From assembly GCA_965249955.1 (NCBI GenBank), contig OZ252261.1, forward strand, positions 2,294,001 through 2,358,000: 64,000 bases of DNA. The letters run 5' to 3'. The notes beneath the pieces are model-generated. The model was not told the origin of the DNA and made no database searches. It saw nothing but the letters and a program-made list of their open reading frames with translations. Position 1 is the stretch's first letter. The number at the start of each line of letters is the position of its first letter. The stretch is from SB11 sp965249955. GTDB taxonomy: Bacteria; Bacteroidota; Bacteroidia; UBA8524. The position numbers were made by a program, and so were the translations under genes. Positions 1 through 8,898 of this stretch are shown here, piece after piece.

Positions 1-1
1 G

Positions 2-952
2 GCTCTTTTAGAGTTTTACAAAGAAAAAGCTGAGTATACCATTAGCGATTTAGTGTTCTCCGTAGGCCCTCGTATAAATGCGGCAGGTCGTGTAGCCCAT
101 GCTGGCGCAGCAGTGCAGGTACTAACCGCAAATACTATTGAGGAAGCCCGAGAGTTTGCCCAAGTATTAAACCAACAAAATACCGAGCGCAAAGAGTTTG
201 ACCAAAACACTACTGACGAGGCTTTGGCGATTATGGAAAACGAGGGGATACAACAAACCAAATACAGCACGGTATTGTTCAACCCCAATTGGCACAAAGG
301 TGTTATTGGTATTGTGGCTTCTCGTTTGATAGAAAAATACTATAAGCCCACTATTATTCTTACCGAATCTGAGGGGAAAATAACAGGCTCGGCACGCTCA
401 GTGCATGGGTTTGATATACACGCGGCCATTGATGCTTGCAGCCATTTGTTGTTGCACTATGGAGGCCATTTTTATGCAGCAGGTTTAACCTTATTGCCTG
501 AAAATCTTACGGCTTTTCAGCAAGAGTTTGAACGCATAGTGAGCAGTACTATTACAGAAAATAGCCTGCACCCAAGCATTGATTACGATACAGAGATAGA
601 TTTGATAGACATTACGTCTAAATTTTGTAGAATATTAAAACAGTTTGGCCCTTTTGGTCCCGGTAATTTAAGCCCTGTTTTTCTTTCGCGCGATTTGAAG
701 TTAAAAGACGGTGCTTGTAAAATAGTAGGTAATAATCACCTTAAGTTTACAGTAACCGATGCTGATGAGATTATAAGTTTTGAGGCTATAGCCTTTGATT
801 TTGGCGGGTATTGTAAAGACCTTCGCTCGGCACCTTCGTTTGATTTGTGTTATTCTATCGAAGAAAATGTGTTTAACGGGCGCACCACCATGCAGTTTAA
901 AGTAAAAGATATTAAAGTAAACGTATTAGATACGGTTTCTAATGAAAACTAA
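2..952 (+). CDS. recJ: Single-stranded-DNA-specific exonuclease RecJ, C-terminal part (5' end outside window)
   Basis: The frame is open from the window edge, so 316 C-terminal residues are visible and the DHH catalytic half is missing. RecJ degrades single-stranded DNA 5' to 3' in recombination and mismatch repair. Visible DHHA1-domain signatures are HKGVIGIVASRLIE, GSARS, HGFDIHAAI and the glycine-rich GGHFYAAGL. The last 100 or so residues fit the RecJ OB-fold. The reading frame continues upstream of the first GTG (position 53) as ALLEFYKEKAEYTISDL, so that GTG is not the true start. The stop overlaps the start of folB by 11 bases, which suggests translational coupling. Confidence 0.93.
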   Translation, partial: ALLEFYKEKAEYTISDLVFSVGPRINAAGRVAHAGAAVQVLTANTIEEAREFAQVLNQQNTERKEFDQNTTDEALAIMENEGIQQTKYSTVLFNPNWHKGVIGIVASRLIEKYYKPTIILTESEGKITGSARSVHGFDIHAAIDACSHLLLHYGGHFYAAGLTLLPENLTAFQQEFERIVSSTITENSLHPSIDYDTEIDLIDITSKFCRILKQFGPFGPGNLSPVFLSRDLKLKDGACKIVGNNHLKFTVTDADEIISFEAIAFDFGGYCKDLRSAPSFDLCYSIEENVFNGRTTMQFKVKDIKVNVLDTVSNEN

Positions 953-1310
953 AGGTACTGTTTCTCTTGAAGGGATTGAATTTTTTGCCCGACACGGCAT
1001 TTATGATTTTGAACGCGAAAAGGGTAATACCTTTTGGGTGGATGTGTTTATTACCAAACACTACGAAGAAAACGAGCTAAATAGTTTGGACGACACTATC
1101 GACTACGAAAAAGTATACGTTACCGTAGCTAAGGTGATGCAAGAACCAGAAAACCTATTGGAAACCGTAGCCCACAAAATAATTGTTGCCATTACTGAAA
1201 GTACAAAGGGGGTAGAAAATATTAAACTTAAAATTAAAAAGAATAAACCACCCATAGCCAATTCAATAATGGAATATTCGGCTTTTGAGCTGGAGTGGAA
1301 TAAGGATTAA
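942..1310 (+). CDS. folB: Dihydroneopterin aldolase FolB
   Basis: This 122-residue protein has the usual length of the family. FolB converts 7,8-dihydroneopterin to 6-hydroxymethyl-dihydropterin and glycolaldehyde in folate synthesis. It shows FFARHGIYDFEREKG near the N-terminus, the ENLLETVAHKI segment around residues 65-75 and the Lys-rich KIKKNKPP near residue 100 that carries the catalytic lysine. The ATG lies inside the recJ 3' end. The stop overlaps by four bases the stop of the convergent membrane-protein gene. Confidence 0.93.
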   Translation: MKTKGTVSLEGIEFFARHGIYDFEREKGNTFWVDVFITKHYEENELNSLDDTIDYEKVYVTVAKVMQEPENLLETVAHKIIVAITESTKGVENIKLKIKKNKPPIANSIMEYSAFELEWNKD

Positions 1311-2872
1311 TGCTCCATTAAGTAAAAGCGCGGGTAAGCAAAATCGCTGCTATCAATCAATTTTAAGCCCTCAAACTTTGTTTGCGATACTATCAAAACC
1401 TTATCGTTGGGTGCTATTTGCTCAATACTTTGGGGTAAATTATCGGCTTTTACAAAATGGTATTTGCCCAAACTTCTAAAATCGTCAAACTCCATTTTTG
1501 CATAGTCTTTTTGCATAGTCTGAAACTCTTTCGGTTCAATATTACAAAAAGAAATAAGGTACAAATAGCTTTCGCCTGTTGTATTTTCTATAAATATTTT
1601 AGGGTAATTATCTTTATAGCTGTTTAGTTTTTGGTAGGCTGATACTAAATAATGCTGTTGGTTTCGGTTGCGTAAATCAAGCGATTGGTGGTAGCTGTAA
1701 GCAGTATAACTACAATATGTTACTAGCACTACCAAGCCTATATAGTGTGCTATTTGTGCTGTTTTTTTATTCTTTATTAAACCAATACAAAACACCCAAC
1801 CCAAAGCTGTGCAGATGGGTGCGAATATTACAAACCCCGAAGCCCTTAGCGCACTAGGGTTGGCAAAGGTGAGTGCGGCAGGCAGCACCACTGCAAACAC
1901 GGCAAAGGCAATAAAACCCAATGGAAATTTTGCGTTGAGTTTTTTATAATTCAACACCAATAAAATTAACCCGATATAAAAAAAAACTGTTTCAACTGGG
2001 TACAAGCGGTATATGCTCAGGTTGTTGTGTTCTCCCGACGAAAAAAACAGGTATATAGGCTCAAAGTTTAGTGCAAAATTGCGAAGCAAAATGCCAATAC
2101 TACTAATGCTATCAAAAGTAATGGTTTGAGTTTGCGCACGGGCAAAAAAAGCATCAGGGTTTACCCAAAGTGTATACAGTTGCGGAAATGCGCCCAAAAA
2201 ACCACCTAAACCAATAAGCAGTATAGGTAGTATTTTCTTTTGTTTTAGCCAAACATCAATAGTTATAACAAGGCAAAACAGTAGCGCACTAATTTTTGTA
2301 GCTTGGTAGGCATTGGCACTAAACCCCACAACAAAAGCTAAAATAAATATGCCCAAACGGTGGGTGTAGTTAGCTGCTCTGTATTTTTGCCACAGGTATA
2401 AAATCAAAATAGAAAATAAAAAAGGTAATACAGCCCCCTCGTGTGCCATGCGCGAGAATAGTATGTGCCATGCCGAAAACACTCCAACAGTAAGTCCAAC
2501 AAAGGCAGTTTTTACGCCAAAGCTATTTTTTAGAAAAAGAAATAGCAGGTATAGTGAAAGTAAAGCCAATACCGCATTTATACTGCGCCCAACTGCTACA
2601 TTATATCCCGTTATTTTAAATGCTGCGGCAATTATGTAGGCTTGCAAGGCAGGGCGATTATCGCCATCGCCCAAACCGCGAACTATAAATGGGTTTGGGG
2701 TTTGCCAACGGTCTTGTCCTGTTTGGGCTATACTCCACCCATCATAAATATTATTCAGTTCATCCTGATTAATGGCCAGTGGGTATTGCAAAGGGGCATA
2801 TAAGCGCAAAAAGCCTGCACAAAGCAGCAATACAAATAGTGCTATTTTATTATTTTGGCTAAGTCCTTTCAA
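1307..2872 (-). CDS. GT-C fold (family 39-like) integral membrane glycosyltransferase
   Basis: A 521-residue polytopic membrane protein with about ten hydrophobic helices. The first periplasmic loop (residues 34-46) carries an acidic pair, INQDELNNIYDGW, in the position of the catalytic Asp of PMT/ArnT-type GT-C enzymes that use lipid-phosphate sugars. A soluble C-terminal domain of about 110 residues follows. The acceptor and sugar cannot be told from sequence. It lies 3 bases after the NUDIX gene on the same strand, so the two are probably co-transcribed, and it converges on folB with overlapping stop codons. Confidence 0.75.
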   Translation of the reverse strand: MKGLSQNNKIALFVLLLCAGFLRLYAPLQYPLAINQDELNNIYDGWSIAQTGQDRWQTPNPFIVRGLGDGDNRPALQAYIIAAAFKITGYNVAVGRSINAVLALLSLYLLFLFLKNSFGVKTAFVGLTVGVFSAWHILFSRMAHEGAVLPFLFSILILYLWQKYRAANYTHRLGIFILAFVVGFSANAYQATKISALLFCLVITIDVWLKQKKILPILLIGLGGFLGAFPQLYTLWVNPDAFFARAQTQTITFDSISSIGILLRNFALNFEPIYLFFSSGEHNNLSIYRLYPVETVFFYIGLILLVLNYKKLNAKFPLGFIAFAVFAVVLPAALTFANPSALRASGFVIFAPICTALGWVFCIGLIKNKKTAQIAHYIGLVVLVTYCSYTAYSYHQSLDLRNRNQQHYLVSAYQKLNSYKDNYPKIFIENTTGESYLYLISFCNIEPKEFQTMQKDYAKMEFDDFRSLGKYHFVKADNLPQSIEQIAPNDKVLIVSQTKFEGLKLIDSSDFAYPRFYLMEH

Positions 2873-2875
2873 GCG

Positions 2876-3319
2876 CTATCTAAAATTATTTAACAACATT
2901 TTAGCCACTTTTTTATCGATAGGGAAAGTAACAGTATCTTCTGTAAAATCTTTAATGTCAACCCATCTAAATTTTACTTTTTGTTCGTTGGCAACCTCTT
3001 GCCAGCTATAATTTATAGGCTGTTGGGGGTATTGCCGTTTTATAAAATAATAAATAGAGATAACTTGGTCGCTCTCTTTAAATGTACTTCGCTGATAAAA
3101 ATCGGTAGTATAAAAATGTTCCATAACCTCTATTTCCATATTCAACTCCTCTTTTAGCTCGCGTTGCAAACATTCAATAGTGCCTTCACCAAAATGTAGC
3201 CCTCCACCCGGAAATTTTATTATATCACGTTTTTTATATTCTTGGTCTTCAATAAGCAATCTGTTGTTTTCCAACAGTAATCCATAAACACGTATATTAA
3301 AATGGTTAATATTTTCCAT
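2876..3319 (-). CDS. NUDIX hydrolase
   Basis: The complete NUDIX box is visible (G-x5-E-x7-REL-x-EEL, in GGLHFGEGTIECLQRELKEE), so this is a nucleoside-diphosphate-linked pyrophosphohydrolase of about 147 residues. The substrate is not predictable. The frame is open much further upstream, but the extension overlaps the divergent pyrC gene. A Bacteroidota -7 box (TATCTTTG, 3340-3347) puts the transcript start about where MENINHFNIRVYG begins, so I take the ATG at 3319; 3337 is the alternative. It is probably co-transcribed with the GT-C gene. Confidence 0.82.
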   Translation of the reverse strand: MENINHFNIRVYGLLLENNRLLIEDQEYKKRDIIKFPGGGLHFGEGTIECLQRELKEELNMEIEVMEHFYTTDFYQRSTFKESDQVISIYYFIKRQYPQQPINYSWQEVANEQKVKFRWVDIKDFTEDTVTFPIDKKVAKMLLNNFR

Positions 3320-3339
3320 GGGCGTATTTGTTTTCATTC

Positions 3340-3347
3340 CAAAGATA
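3340..3347 (-). promoter_or_regulatory. Candidate -7 box for the NUDIX/GT-C operon
   Basis: The minus strand reads TATCTTTG, matching the Bacteroidota TAnnTTTG consensus, 20 bases upstream of the chosen NUDIX start. A clear -33 element is not visible. It lies in the 60-base divergent spacer with pyrC. Confidence 0.45.
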
Positions 3348-3379
3348 AAACTAACTTCGAAGCCTTTAATAGTCTGTCT

Positions 3380-4714
3380 ATGAAAACATACCTGATAAAA
3401 AACGCCCGAATAGTAAACGAAGGAAAAATTTTTGAGGGCGACGTTCTGATTGAAGATACTTTTATAGCCAAAATAGGGAGTGATATTAGCCATGAAAATG
3501 CCCAAGTGATTGATGCAAAAGGGCATTTTTTATTGCCGGGTGCAATTGACGATCAAGTACATTTTCGTGAGCCGGGTCTTACCCATAAAGGTGAAATATA
3601 TACGGAGGCAAAGGCCGCCGTTGCAGGCGGTGTAACTTCTTATATGGAAATGCCCAATACTGTTCCGGGAGCTGTAACGTATGATTTGTTAGAAGAGAAG
3701 TATAGCCGAGCAGCCAAGTGTTCGCTGGCCAATTACTCGTTTTATATGGGCTCATCAAACAGTAATAATATTGCTGAGGTGCACAAGGTTGACCCTAAGA
3801 ACGTTTGCGGATTAAAAATTTTTATGGGTTCATCAACCGGCGATATGTTGGTAGATAACGGTGCGTTAGAATCACTATTTGCCAATGCGGGTATGCTAAT
3901 AGCTACGCACTGCGAGGACGACCCCATGATAAAAACTAATTTGGAAAGGTATAAGCAACAATTTGGTGATGACATCCCCGCAAAATACCATCCGCTAATA
4001 CGCAGCAGAGAGGCTTGTTACAAGTCGTCATCTTATGCAGTAGAGTTGGCAAAAAAGCACGGCACACGCTTGCACATATTGCACATATCAACCGAAGAAG
4101 AGTTGGCTTTGTTTGATAATACCAAACCTCTGAAAGAGAAACAAATAACGGCCGAAGCCTGCATACACCACCTTTGGTTTAGTGATGAAGACTATGAAGC
4201 AAAGGGCAATTTTATAAAATGGAATCCTGCGGTGAAAAAAGCCAGCGATAGGGAGGCCATTTTTCAGGCTGTGCTTGACGGCAGAATAGATGTGATTGCT
4301 ACCGACCACGCACCACATACAATTGAAGAAAAAGAGCAGTCGTATTTAAAAGCACCGTCGGGAGGCCCATTGGTGCAACACTCGGTGTTGGCCATGTTTG
4401 ATTTTTATCTTCAAGGAAAAATAAGTTTAGAGTTGGTGGCGCAGAAAATGAGCCACAATGTCGCTGATATGTTTGCTATTGACCGTAGGGGATATATTAG
4501 GGAAGGCTATCATGCCGATCTTGTTTTGGTGGCTGCCAATAGGCCTACTAAAGTTACCAAAGAAAATATTTGGTACAAATGTGGTTGGAGTCCGTTTGAA
4601 GGGTATACGTTTGGAGCAAGTATCACACACACCTTTGTTAATGGTCATTTGGCCTATAATAATGGCACGATTGATGAAAGCCAATTGGGGCAGCGTATGC
4701 TTTTTTTGCGTTAG
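3380..4714 (+). CDS. pyrC: Dihydroorotase (class I amidohydrolase), first metal His replaced by Gln
   Basis: A 444-residue amidohydrolase, the expected size for a class I dihydroorotase, which closes carbamoyl-aspartate to dihydroorotate in pyrimidine synthesis. Visible motifs are FREPGLTHKG, EMPNT, GLKIFMGSS (site of the carboxylated lysine), THCEDD, HILHIST and ATDHAPHT. The usual D-x-H-x-H metal motif reads IDDQVHFREPG, so the first His is Gln. I recall this variant from Bacteroidota dihydroorotases, but it may change metal occupancy. The start at 3380 is chosen because the upstream extension has no family similarity. The gene is followed 16 bases later by an unknown secreted protein. Confidence 0.88.
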   Translation: MKTYLIKNARIVNEGKIFEGDVLIEDTFIAKIGSDISHENAQVIDAKGHFLLPGAIDDQVHFREPGLTHKGEIYTEAKAAVAGGVTSYMEMPNTVPGAVTYDLLEEKYSRAAKCSLANYSFYMGSSNSNNIAEVHKVDPKNVCGLKIFMGSSTGDMLVDNGALESLFANAGMLIATHCEDDPMIKTNLERYKQQFGDDIPAKYHPLIRSREACYKSSSYAVELAKKHGTRLHILHISTEEELALFDNTKPLKEKQITAEACIHHLWFSDEDYEAKGNFIKWNPAVKKASDREAIFQAVLDGRIDVIATDHAPHTIEEKEQSYLKAPSGGPLVQHSVLAMFDFYLQGKISLELVAQKMSHNVADMFAIDRRGYIREGYHADLVLVAANRPTKVTKENIWYKCGWSPFEGYTFGASITHTFVNGHLAYNNGTIDESQLGQRMLFLR

Positions 4715-4730
4715 CACAAACAAATAAACT

Positions 4731-5606
4731 ATGAAATTTAAGATTAACTTTTTAATTATTGCTTTGTTGGCAAGCATAAGTGCCTTTGGGCAACTGGATG
4801 CCAAAAACAGTCAAGAACTTCAAGCCAAAAAACTAAAGGCAAAAGCAAACAACACCGTATTTTGGATGTACGATACCCTTTACAAGCAAGGCGAACCGTA
4901 TTGCTTGCTTAAAAACAAACTTCAATCAGACAACGGAAACGAGTATTTGGTGCAGAGCCTAAAGGGCGATGAACTTATTTATGTTATTGAACCTAGCGAC
5001 ATAAAAAAAATGATAGGGTCTATTACAGGTGAAGTGAATATTGAGTTTTCGTTTATAAAAGAAAGGCAAAAGCTAAACGTGCCCAAAAAATCGGTAACTA
5101 CTTTATCCAATTATATAGTAGAGCAAAACCTTGTGGTAGATGATGCAAGCAATATGGCTGCGGCCAAAAAGCTGTTGTTTATTTATAATGATGAAAACCC
5201 ACAAGGTTATACCGCCAATATAAATGCCGATAGTGTAGCCAAAGTAGCTGATCCTGCACCAGTAAAAACCCTACCACAAGATACCACCAAATACATACCT
5301 GTGGCACGCAACAAAAAGGCGGTTTTGGTGGTGGAAGACTACATTATACGCCAAGATGGGGTGATAATAGCCCGATATGATAAGAGCTCGCGCACTGATG
5401 GTGGTGCCGATACCCGAACGGTGTATATTTTTAAGTCGCCCGATTGGAAAGAAATAGCAAGGGCTACCAACGGCGGTTTGGGAAGTTTAACTTGGGAGAT
5501 TGAAATAAAGGGTGTAAGTAAACGCGAAACGCTACGCACATCAGGCTTACCAAAAAAATGGATAAAACAAGTAGCCGAGTTTTTGGTAACCAATAACTAT
5601 ATGTAG
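4731..5606 (+). CDS. Secreted protein of unknown function
   Basis: A 291-residue protein with a clean signal peptide ending ...ISAFGQ. I recognise no domain. The C-terminal third (residues 185-290) looks like a compact domain with WKEIARATNGGLGSLTWEI and a terminal GLPKKWIKQVAEFLVTNNYM segment. It follows pyrC by 16 bases and is probably read from the same transcript, though a role in pyrimidine synthesis is not implied. Confidence 0.7.
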   Translation: MKFKINFLIIALLASISAFGQLDAKNSQELQAKKLKAKANNTVFWMYDTLYKQGEPYCLLKNKLQSDNGNEYLVQSLKGDELIYVIEPSDIKKMIGSITGEVNIEFSFIKERQKLNVPKKSVTTLSNYIVEQNLVVDDASNMAAAKKLLFIYNDENPQGYTANINADSVAKVADPAPVKTLPQDTTKYIPVARNKKAVLVVEDYIIRQDGVIIARYDKSSRTDGGADTRTVYIFKSPDWKEIARATNGGLGSLTWEIEIKGVSKRETLRTSGLPKKWIKQVAEFLVTNNYM

Positions 5607-5663
5607 TTATTGTTGTGTAGGCTACATACAACACAAAGGCATACTTTTTGACACTATATAAAT

Positions 5664-5894
5664 ATGGATTTTTTAGTGAAACATAAATGGGCAGTAGTGG
5701 GTATTGTAGTAGGTGCCATTGGCGGTTTGCTATATTGGAATTTTGTGGGCTGCGATAGCGGAAGCTGTGCCATTACATCAAAACCACTAAATAGTTGTGC
5801 TTATGGTGCATTAATGGGTGGCTTATTGTTCTCTTCGTTTAAAAAAGAAGATAAAAAAGACAAAAGCGACAGCGATACCAATAAGGAAGATTAG
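5664..5894 (+). CDS. DUF6132-like small membrane protein
   Basis: A 76-residue protein with two hydrophobic segments (residues 8-26 and 46-60). Between them is a conserved Cys-containing loop, YWNFVGCDSGSCAITSKP, and the tail is lysine/aspartate-rich. The layout and the CxSGxCxITS loop match the small Bacteroidota family annotated as DUF6132, from memory. The two cysteines may bind metal or form a disulfide; that is inference. It converges on the TonB receptor gene with 3 bases between stops. Confidence 0.7.
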   Translation: MDFLVKHKWAVVGIVVGAIGGLLYWNFVGCDSGSCAITSKPLNSCAYGALMGGLLFSSFKKEDKKDKSDSDTNKED

Positions 5895-5897
5895 TGC

Positions 5898-8423
5898 TTA
5901 TAGCCAAGCTCTTAATGTAATTATAACATTACGCCCCGGCGCACTAATGCCCGAAGCAAATACACGGTAGTTTTGGTCTAAAATATTTTCAATAGCTAGC
6001 TGTACCACACTAAAATCGCTTAGTTTATAGGCCGTTCTTAGGTTTATGGTATACCATGCAGGCATACCTGTTAGGGTTGCACTGTAGTAATTATCTTCGC
6101 CGTTAAGGCTATAATCTTTTAGTTTTTTGGCACCATTAAAGAGGCAAAAGAATTCAGCCTCAAAATCACCTTCTTTCCAGTTTAATGCTGCACGACCAAA
6201 CAAGGGTGCTATATGGTCTAGCGGAGCGGGTGTACTATCAGTTTCCAAACGCCCGTAAGTATAGTTAGCAGTACCAATAAACGTTAGGTGCTTATAAAAA
6301 TTCCAGTTTGCAGCTATTGAAGCTCCATACAAATAGGCACTTGTATTGTTTTGGTTGGCAAATACCTTGCTGTTTACACCATCGTATACAATGGTACTAT
6401 TACCGTTATAGCTAAAAGGTTGTGTGCTTATGGCCTGTTTGTTTAGTGTATACCAAGCAGTAGCTTCAATACTTGCTTTGTTACCTATTAGCTTGCCTAC
6501 GTTAATTTCAGCATTGTAGGTATACTCTGGTTTTAGGTTGGGGTTGGGAACTATTACAATGGCATCGTTGGGGCTTGAATCAAATACTTTTCCCAAGTCA
6601 TCAACATTAGGGGCACGAAAGCCTGTTGATACCAATGCACTAAATCGCCAGCCTTTTGGCGTGTTGTATACCACACCCAAGTTGCCATTTAATGCTGTAT
6701 TGTTTTGTTTAGCCTCAGTAAAGGGAAATTTGGTTAAAGCCGTATCGTTAAAAGAAGCCGTAAGCGAAACCAAATTGAAACGTAGTCCGCTGTTTAGCAC
6801 CCACCCTTTGCCCAATTCGCGGTTAAGTGTGGCATATAGCGAGTTATACTGCATGGTGCTTCCACCTGCTGGGTAGCGGGTAAAAGCAGGGCTTTCAATC
6901 TTGGTGTTTATATCTACATCCGCAGCGGTTGATTTAACTTTGTTGCTAATTACTTCGCCCCCAAAGCGTATCTCATTTTTTCCGTGTAGAAGCTGAAAAT
7001 CAGCATTTATAGAGCCAACTTTTACATTTTCGGTTCGGTCTTGTCTTGTATCCTTGTTAAATCGGCGCGAGTGACGACTTTCAGTAATATCTTGGTAAGC
7101 GGCGGTAATTTTTGATGTGAGTAATGATATACGCCTACCGAATAAGTTTTTAATTACTCTGCTTGTTGAAAGTGAGTAGGCTAGCATCAAGCGTTGTTCA
7201 GGGCCATAATACCACTCGGCATAGCGGTATTTATTTGTAGTAGCATTTTCGCGTATAAAACGGTTAGCGTCTATTTGGGCACTTTGTGCAGAATCAGTTT
7301 GTATAAGTCTATCGTATCGGGGAACATCATCAGTGGTACTGTACTGAAAATTAAGACTGTGCAGTGTTCTTCTACTTCTATATACTATTTTTTGTAATAC
7401 ATCAAGCTGTGTATATCCGCTGTTTATTTGGGTTAGCGGTGTATTGTTTAAAAGCATGGTGTCTTGGCCATTTCGTCGTGTAGTGTAGTAGTAACGGTTC
7501 CAGCTGTCACGGTCGCTATTCATTCCTAATGCTCCCTGCCTCAAATCACCCAACTGCGTGTACGATAGGTTGGTAAAAAAGGCTATTTTTTTAAACCCAA
7601 TATTAAAATTTAAACTACCTGTTAGTTCGTTAGCGGCAGTACCAAAGCGGGTATTTGCACCTGCCATAAATAATACTTTTCCTGTATCGGCCAGTTTTGG
7701 ATTTTTAGTTACAAAGTGCATTACTCCACCCAGCGCATCACTACCGTATACTACGCTACCTGCACCTTGTATTATTTCTACCCGTTCAAGGGCGTTATTA
7801 TCCATACGCAGTACATTTTGCAAGTGTCCGCCACGAAATATGGCGTTGTTTAGCCTTACACCATCAATCACTATTTGTACTTTATTGGCTTCGAAACCAC
7901 GTATAATGGGGCTACCTCCTCCCAGTTGACTTTTTTGCACTAAAACTGCTCCGCTACTTTGCAGCACATCGGCAGTATTAGATTGGCTCATAAATTCTAT
8001 ATCTTTTTGTTTGATAAGAGTTATTTGGCGGGCCACATCTTTTTTCTTTTCTCCAAACTTGTTTGCTGATATAACTACCTCATTAACTTCCGTTTCTAGT
8101 GGTTTTAGAATAACATTTAAGGGAATATTTTTCTCTTTATTGGCAGCAAGGTATTCGGCTGATAGTGTGTAATACTTTATCCAAGCATTATTGTATCCAT
8201 ACGCCCGAACCAAAACAGAATCGTACATAGAGAAAGCACTGTAATTAATAAGGTTTGGAATATTTTTTTGTTTGTGCTGACTGAAACCCGTAATTACAAA
8301 GTGTTCTACCCTTAAGTTAGTTCCCTCTTCAAATACTTTAATTTCTAGTTGCTGTGCAAATAAGCAAGGGCTTATTAATAAAAAAAGCAGTGCTGCCACT
8401 GCTTTTAGTACTTTTATAATCAT
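5898..8423 (-). CDS. TonB-dependent outer membrane receptor (HmuR/CirA-like)
   Basis: An 841-residue outer membrane receptor with signal peptide (...PCLFAQ), an N-terminal domain of about 90 residues, a plug domain at about 115-240 and a 22-stranded barrel ending in the expected aromatic/hydrophobic C-terminus. Plug motifs are GGGSPIIRGFEANKVQIV, GGHLQNVLRMDNNALERVE and GSVVYGSDALGGVMHF, typical of the Bacteroidota group annotated as hemin or siderophore receptors. The ligand cannot be assigned. It lies 7 bases after yqeY on the same strand and probably ends the comA-yqeY-receptor transcript. Confidence 0.9.
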   Translation of the reverse strand: MIIKVLKAVAALLFLLISPCLFAQQLEIKVFEEGTNLRVEHFVITGFSQHKQKNIPNLINYSAFSMYDSVLVRAYGYNNAWIKYYTLSAEYLAANKEKNIPLNVILKPLETEVNEVVISANKFGEKKKDVARQITLIKQKDIEFMSQSNTADVLQSSGAVLVQKSQLGGGSPIIRGFEANKVQIVIDGVRLNNAIFRGGHLQNVLRMDNNALERVEIIQGAGSVVYGSDALGGVMHFVTKNPKLADTGKVLFMAGANTRFGTAANELTGSLNFNIGFKKIAFFTNLSYTQLGDLRQGALGMNSDRDSWNRYYYTTRRNGQDTMLLNNTPLTQINSGYTQLDVLQKIVYRSRRTLHSLNFQYSTTDDVPRYDRLIQTDSAQSAQIDANRFIRENATTNKYRYAEWYYGPEQRLMLAYSLSTSRVIKNLFGRRISLLTSKITAAYQDITESRHSRRFNKDTRQDRTENVKVGSINADFQLLHGKNEIRFGGEVISNKVKSTAADVDINTKIESPAFTRYPAGGSTMQYNSLYATLNRELGKGWVLNSGLRFNLVSLTASFNDTALTKFPFTEAKQNNTALNGNLGVVYNTPKGWRFSALVSTGFRAPNVDDLGKVFDSSPNDAIVIVPNPNLKPEYTYNAEINVGKLIGNKASIEATAWYTLNKQAISTQPFSYNGNSTIVYDGVNSKVFANQNNTSAYLYGASIAANWNFYKHLTFIGTANYTYGRLETDSTPAPLDHIAPLFGRAALNWKEGDFEAEFFCLFNGAKKLKDYSLNGEDNYYSATLTGMPAWYTINLRTAYKLSDFSVVQLAIENILDQNYRVFASGISAPGRNVIITLRAWL

Positions 8424-8430
8424 GGTCGAT

Positions 8431-8880
8431 TTATTTCAATAGGTCTTTCAATATAGCCGAAATGGTTTTACCATCAGCCTTTCCCCCCATTTCTTTCATT
8501 GCCAAAGGCATTACTTTACCCGTATCAGCAGGTGTTTTAGCCCCCGTATCGGCTACTATTTTTACTAAAATAGCCTTTATTTCATCTTCACCCATTTGTT
8601 TGGGCAAATATTCTTCAAGTATTACAAGTTCTTCGCGCTCTTTTACGGCAAGGTCTTCACGATTTTGTGTTTCAAAAATCTCTAAAGAGTCTTTACGTTG
8701 TTTTGCCATTTTTTGGATGGCTTTTAAATACTCGTCATCAGTAGGAGGTGTTTTTCTTCCTTCTTGTGTATTTAGCACCAGCATTGCTGCTTTTATACTT
8801 TGAAGGGTGCGGGTACGTGCTGTATCGCGCGCCTTCATTGATGCCATTAAATCTTTACTAATCTGTTCAAAAAGAGCCAT
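8431..8880 (-). CDS. yqeY: GatB/YqeY domain protein
   Basis: A 149-residue protein with the whole YqeY fold: an N-terminal helical part (LMASMKARDTARTRTLQSIK) and the C-terminal segment with EEYLPKQMGEDEI and GKVMPLAMKEMGGKADGK. It resembles the tail domain of the amidotransferase GatB and is thought to touch tRNA-dependent processes; its exact role is unsettled. The ATG at 8880 (MALFEQIS) suits the family better than the one two codons upstream. It sits 18 bases after comA. Confidence 0.9.
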   Translation of the reverse strand: MALFEQISKDLMASMKARDTARTRTLQSIKAAMLVLNTQEGRKTPPTDDEYLKAIQKMAKQRKDSLEIFETQNREDLAVKEREELVILEEYLPKQMGEDEIKAILVKIVADTGAKTPADTGKVMPLAMKEMGGKADGKTISAILKDLLK

Positions 8881-8898
8881 AATCAATCAAATATCAAA

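Noticed and set aside
3742..4804. Antisense frames in pyrC
   Set aside because: The sense strand encodes intact dihydroorotase motifs. The antisense frames show no coding features.
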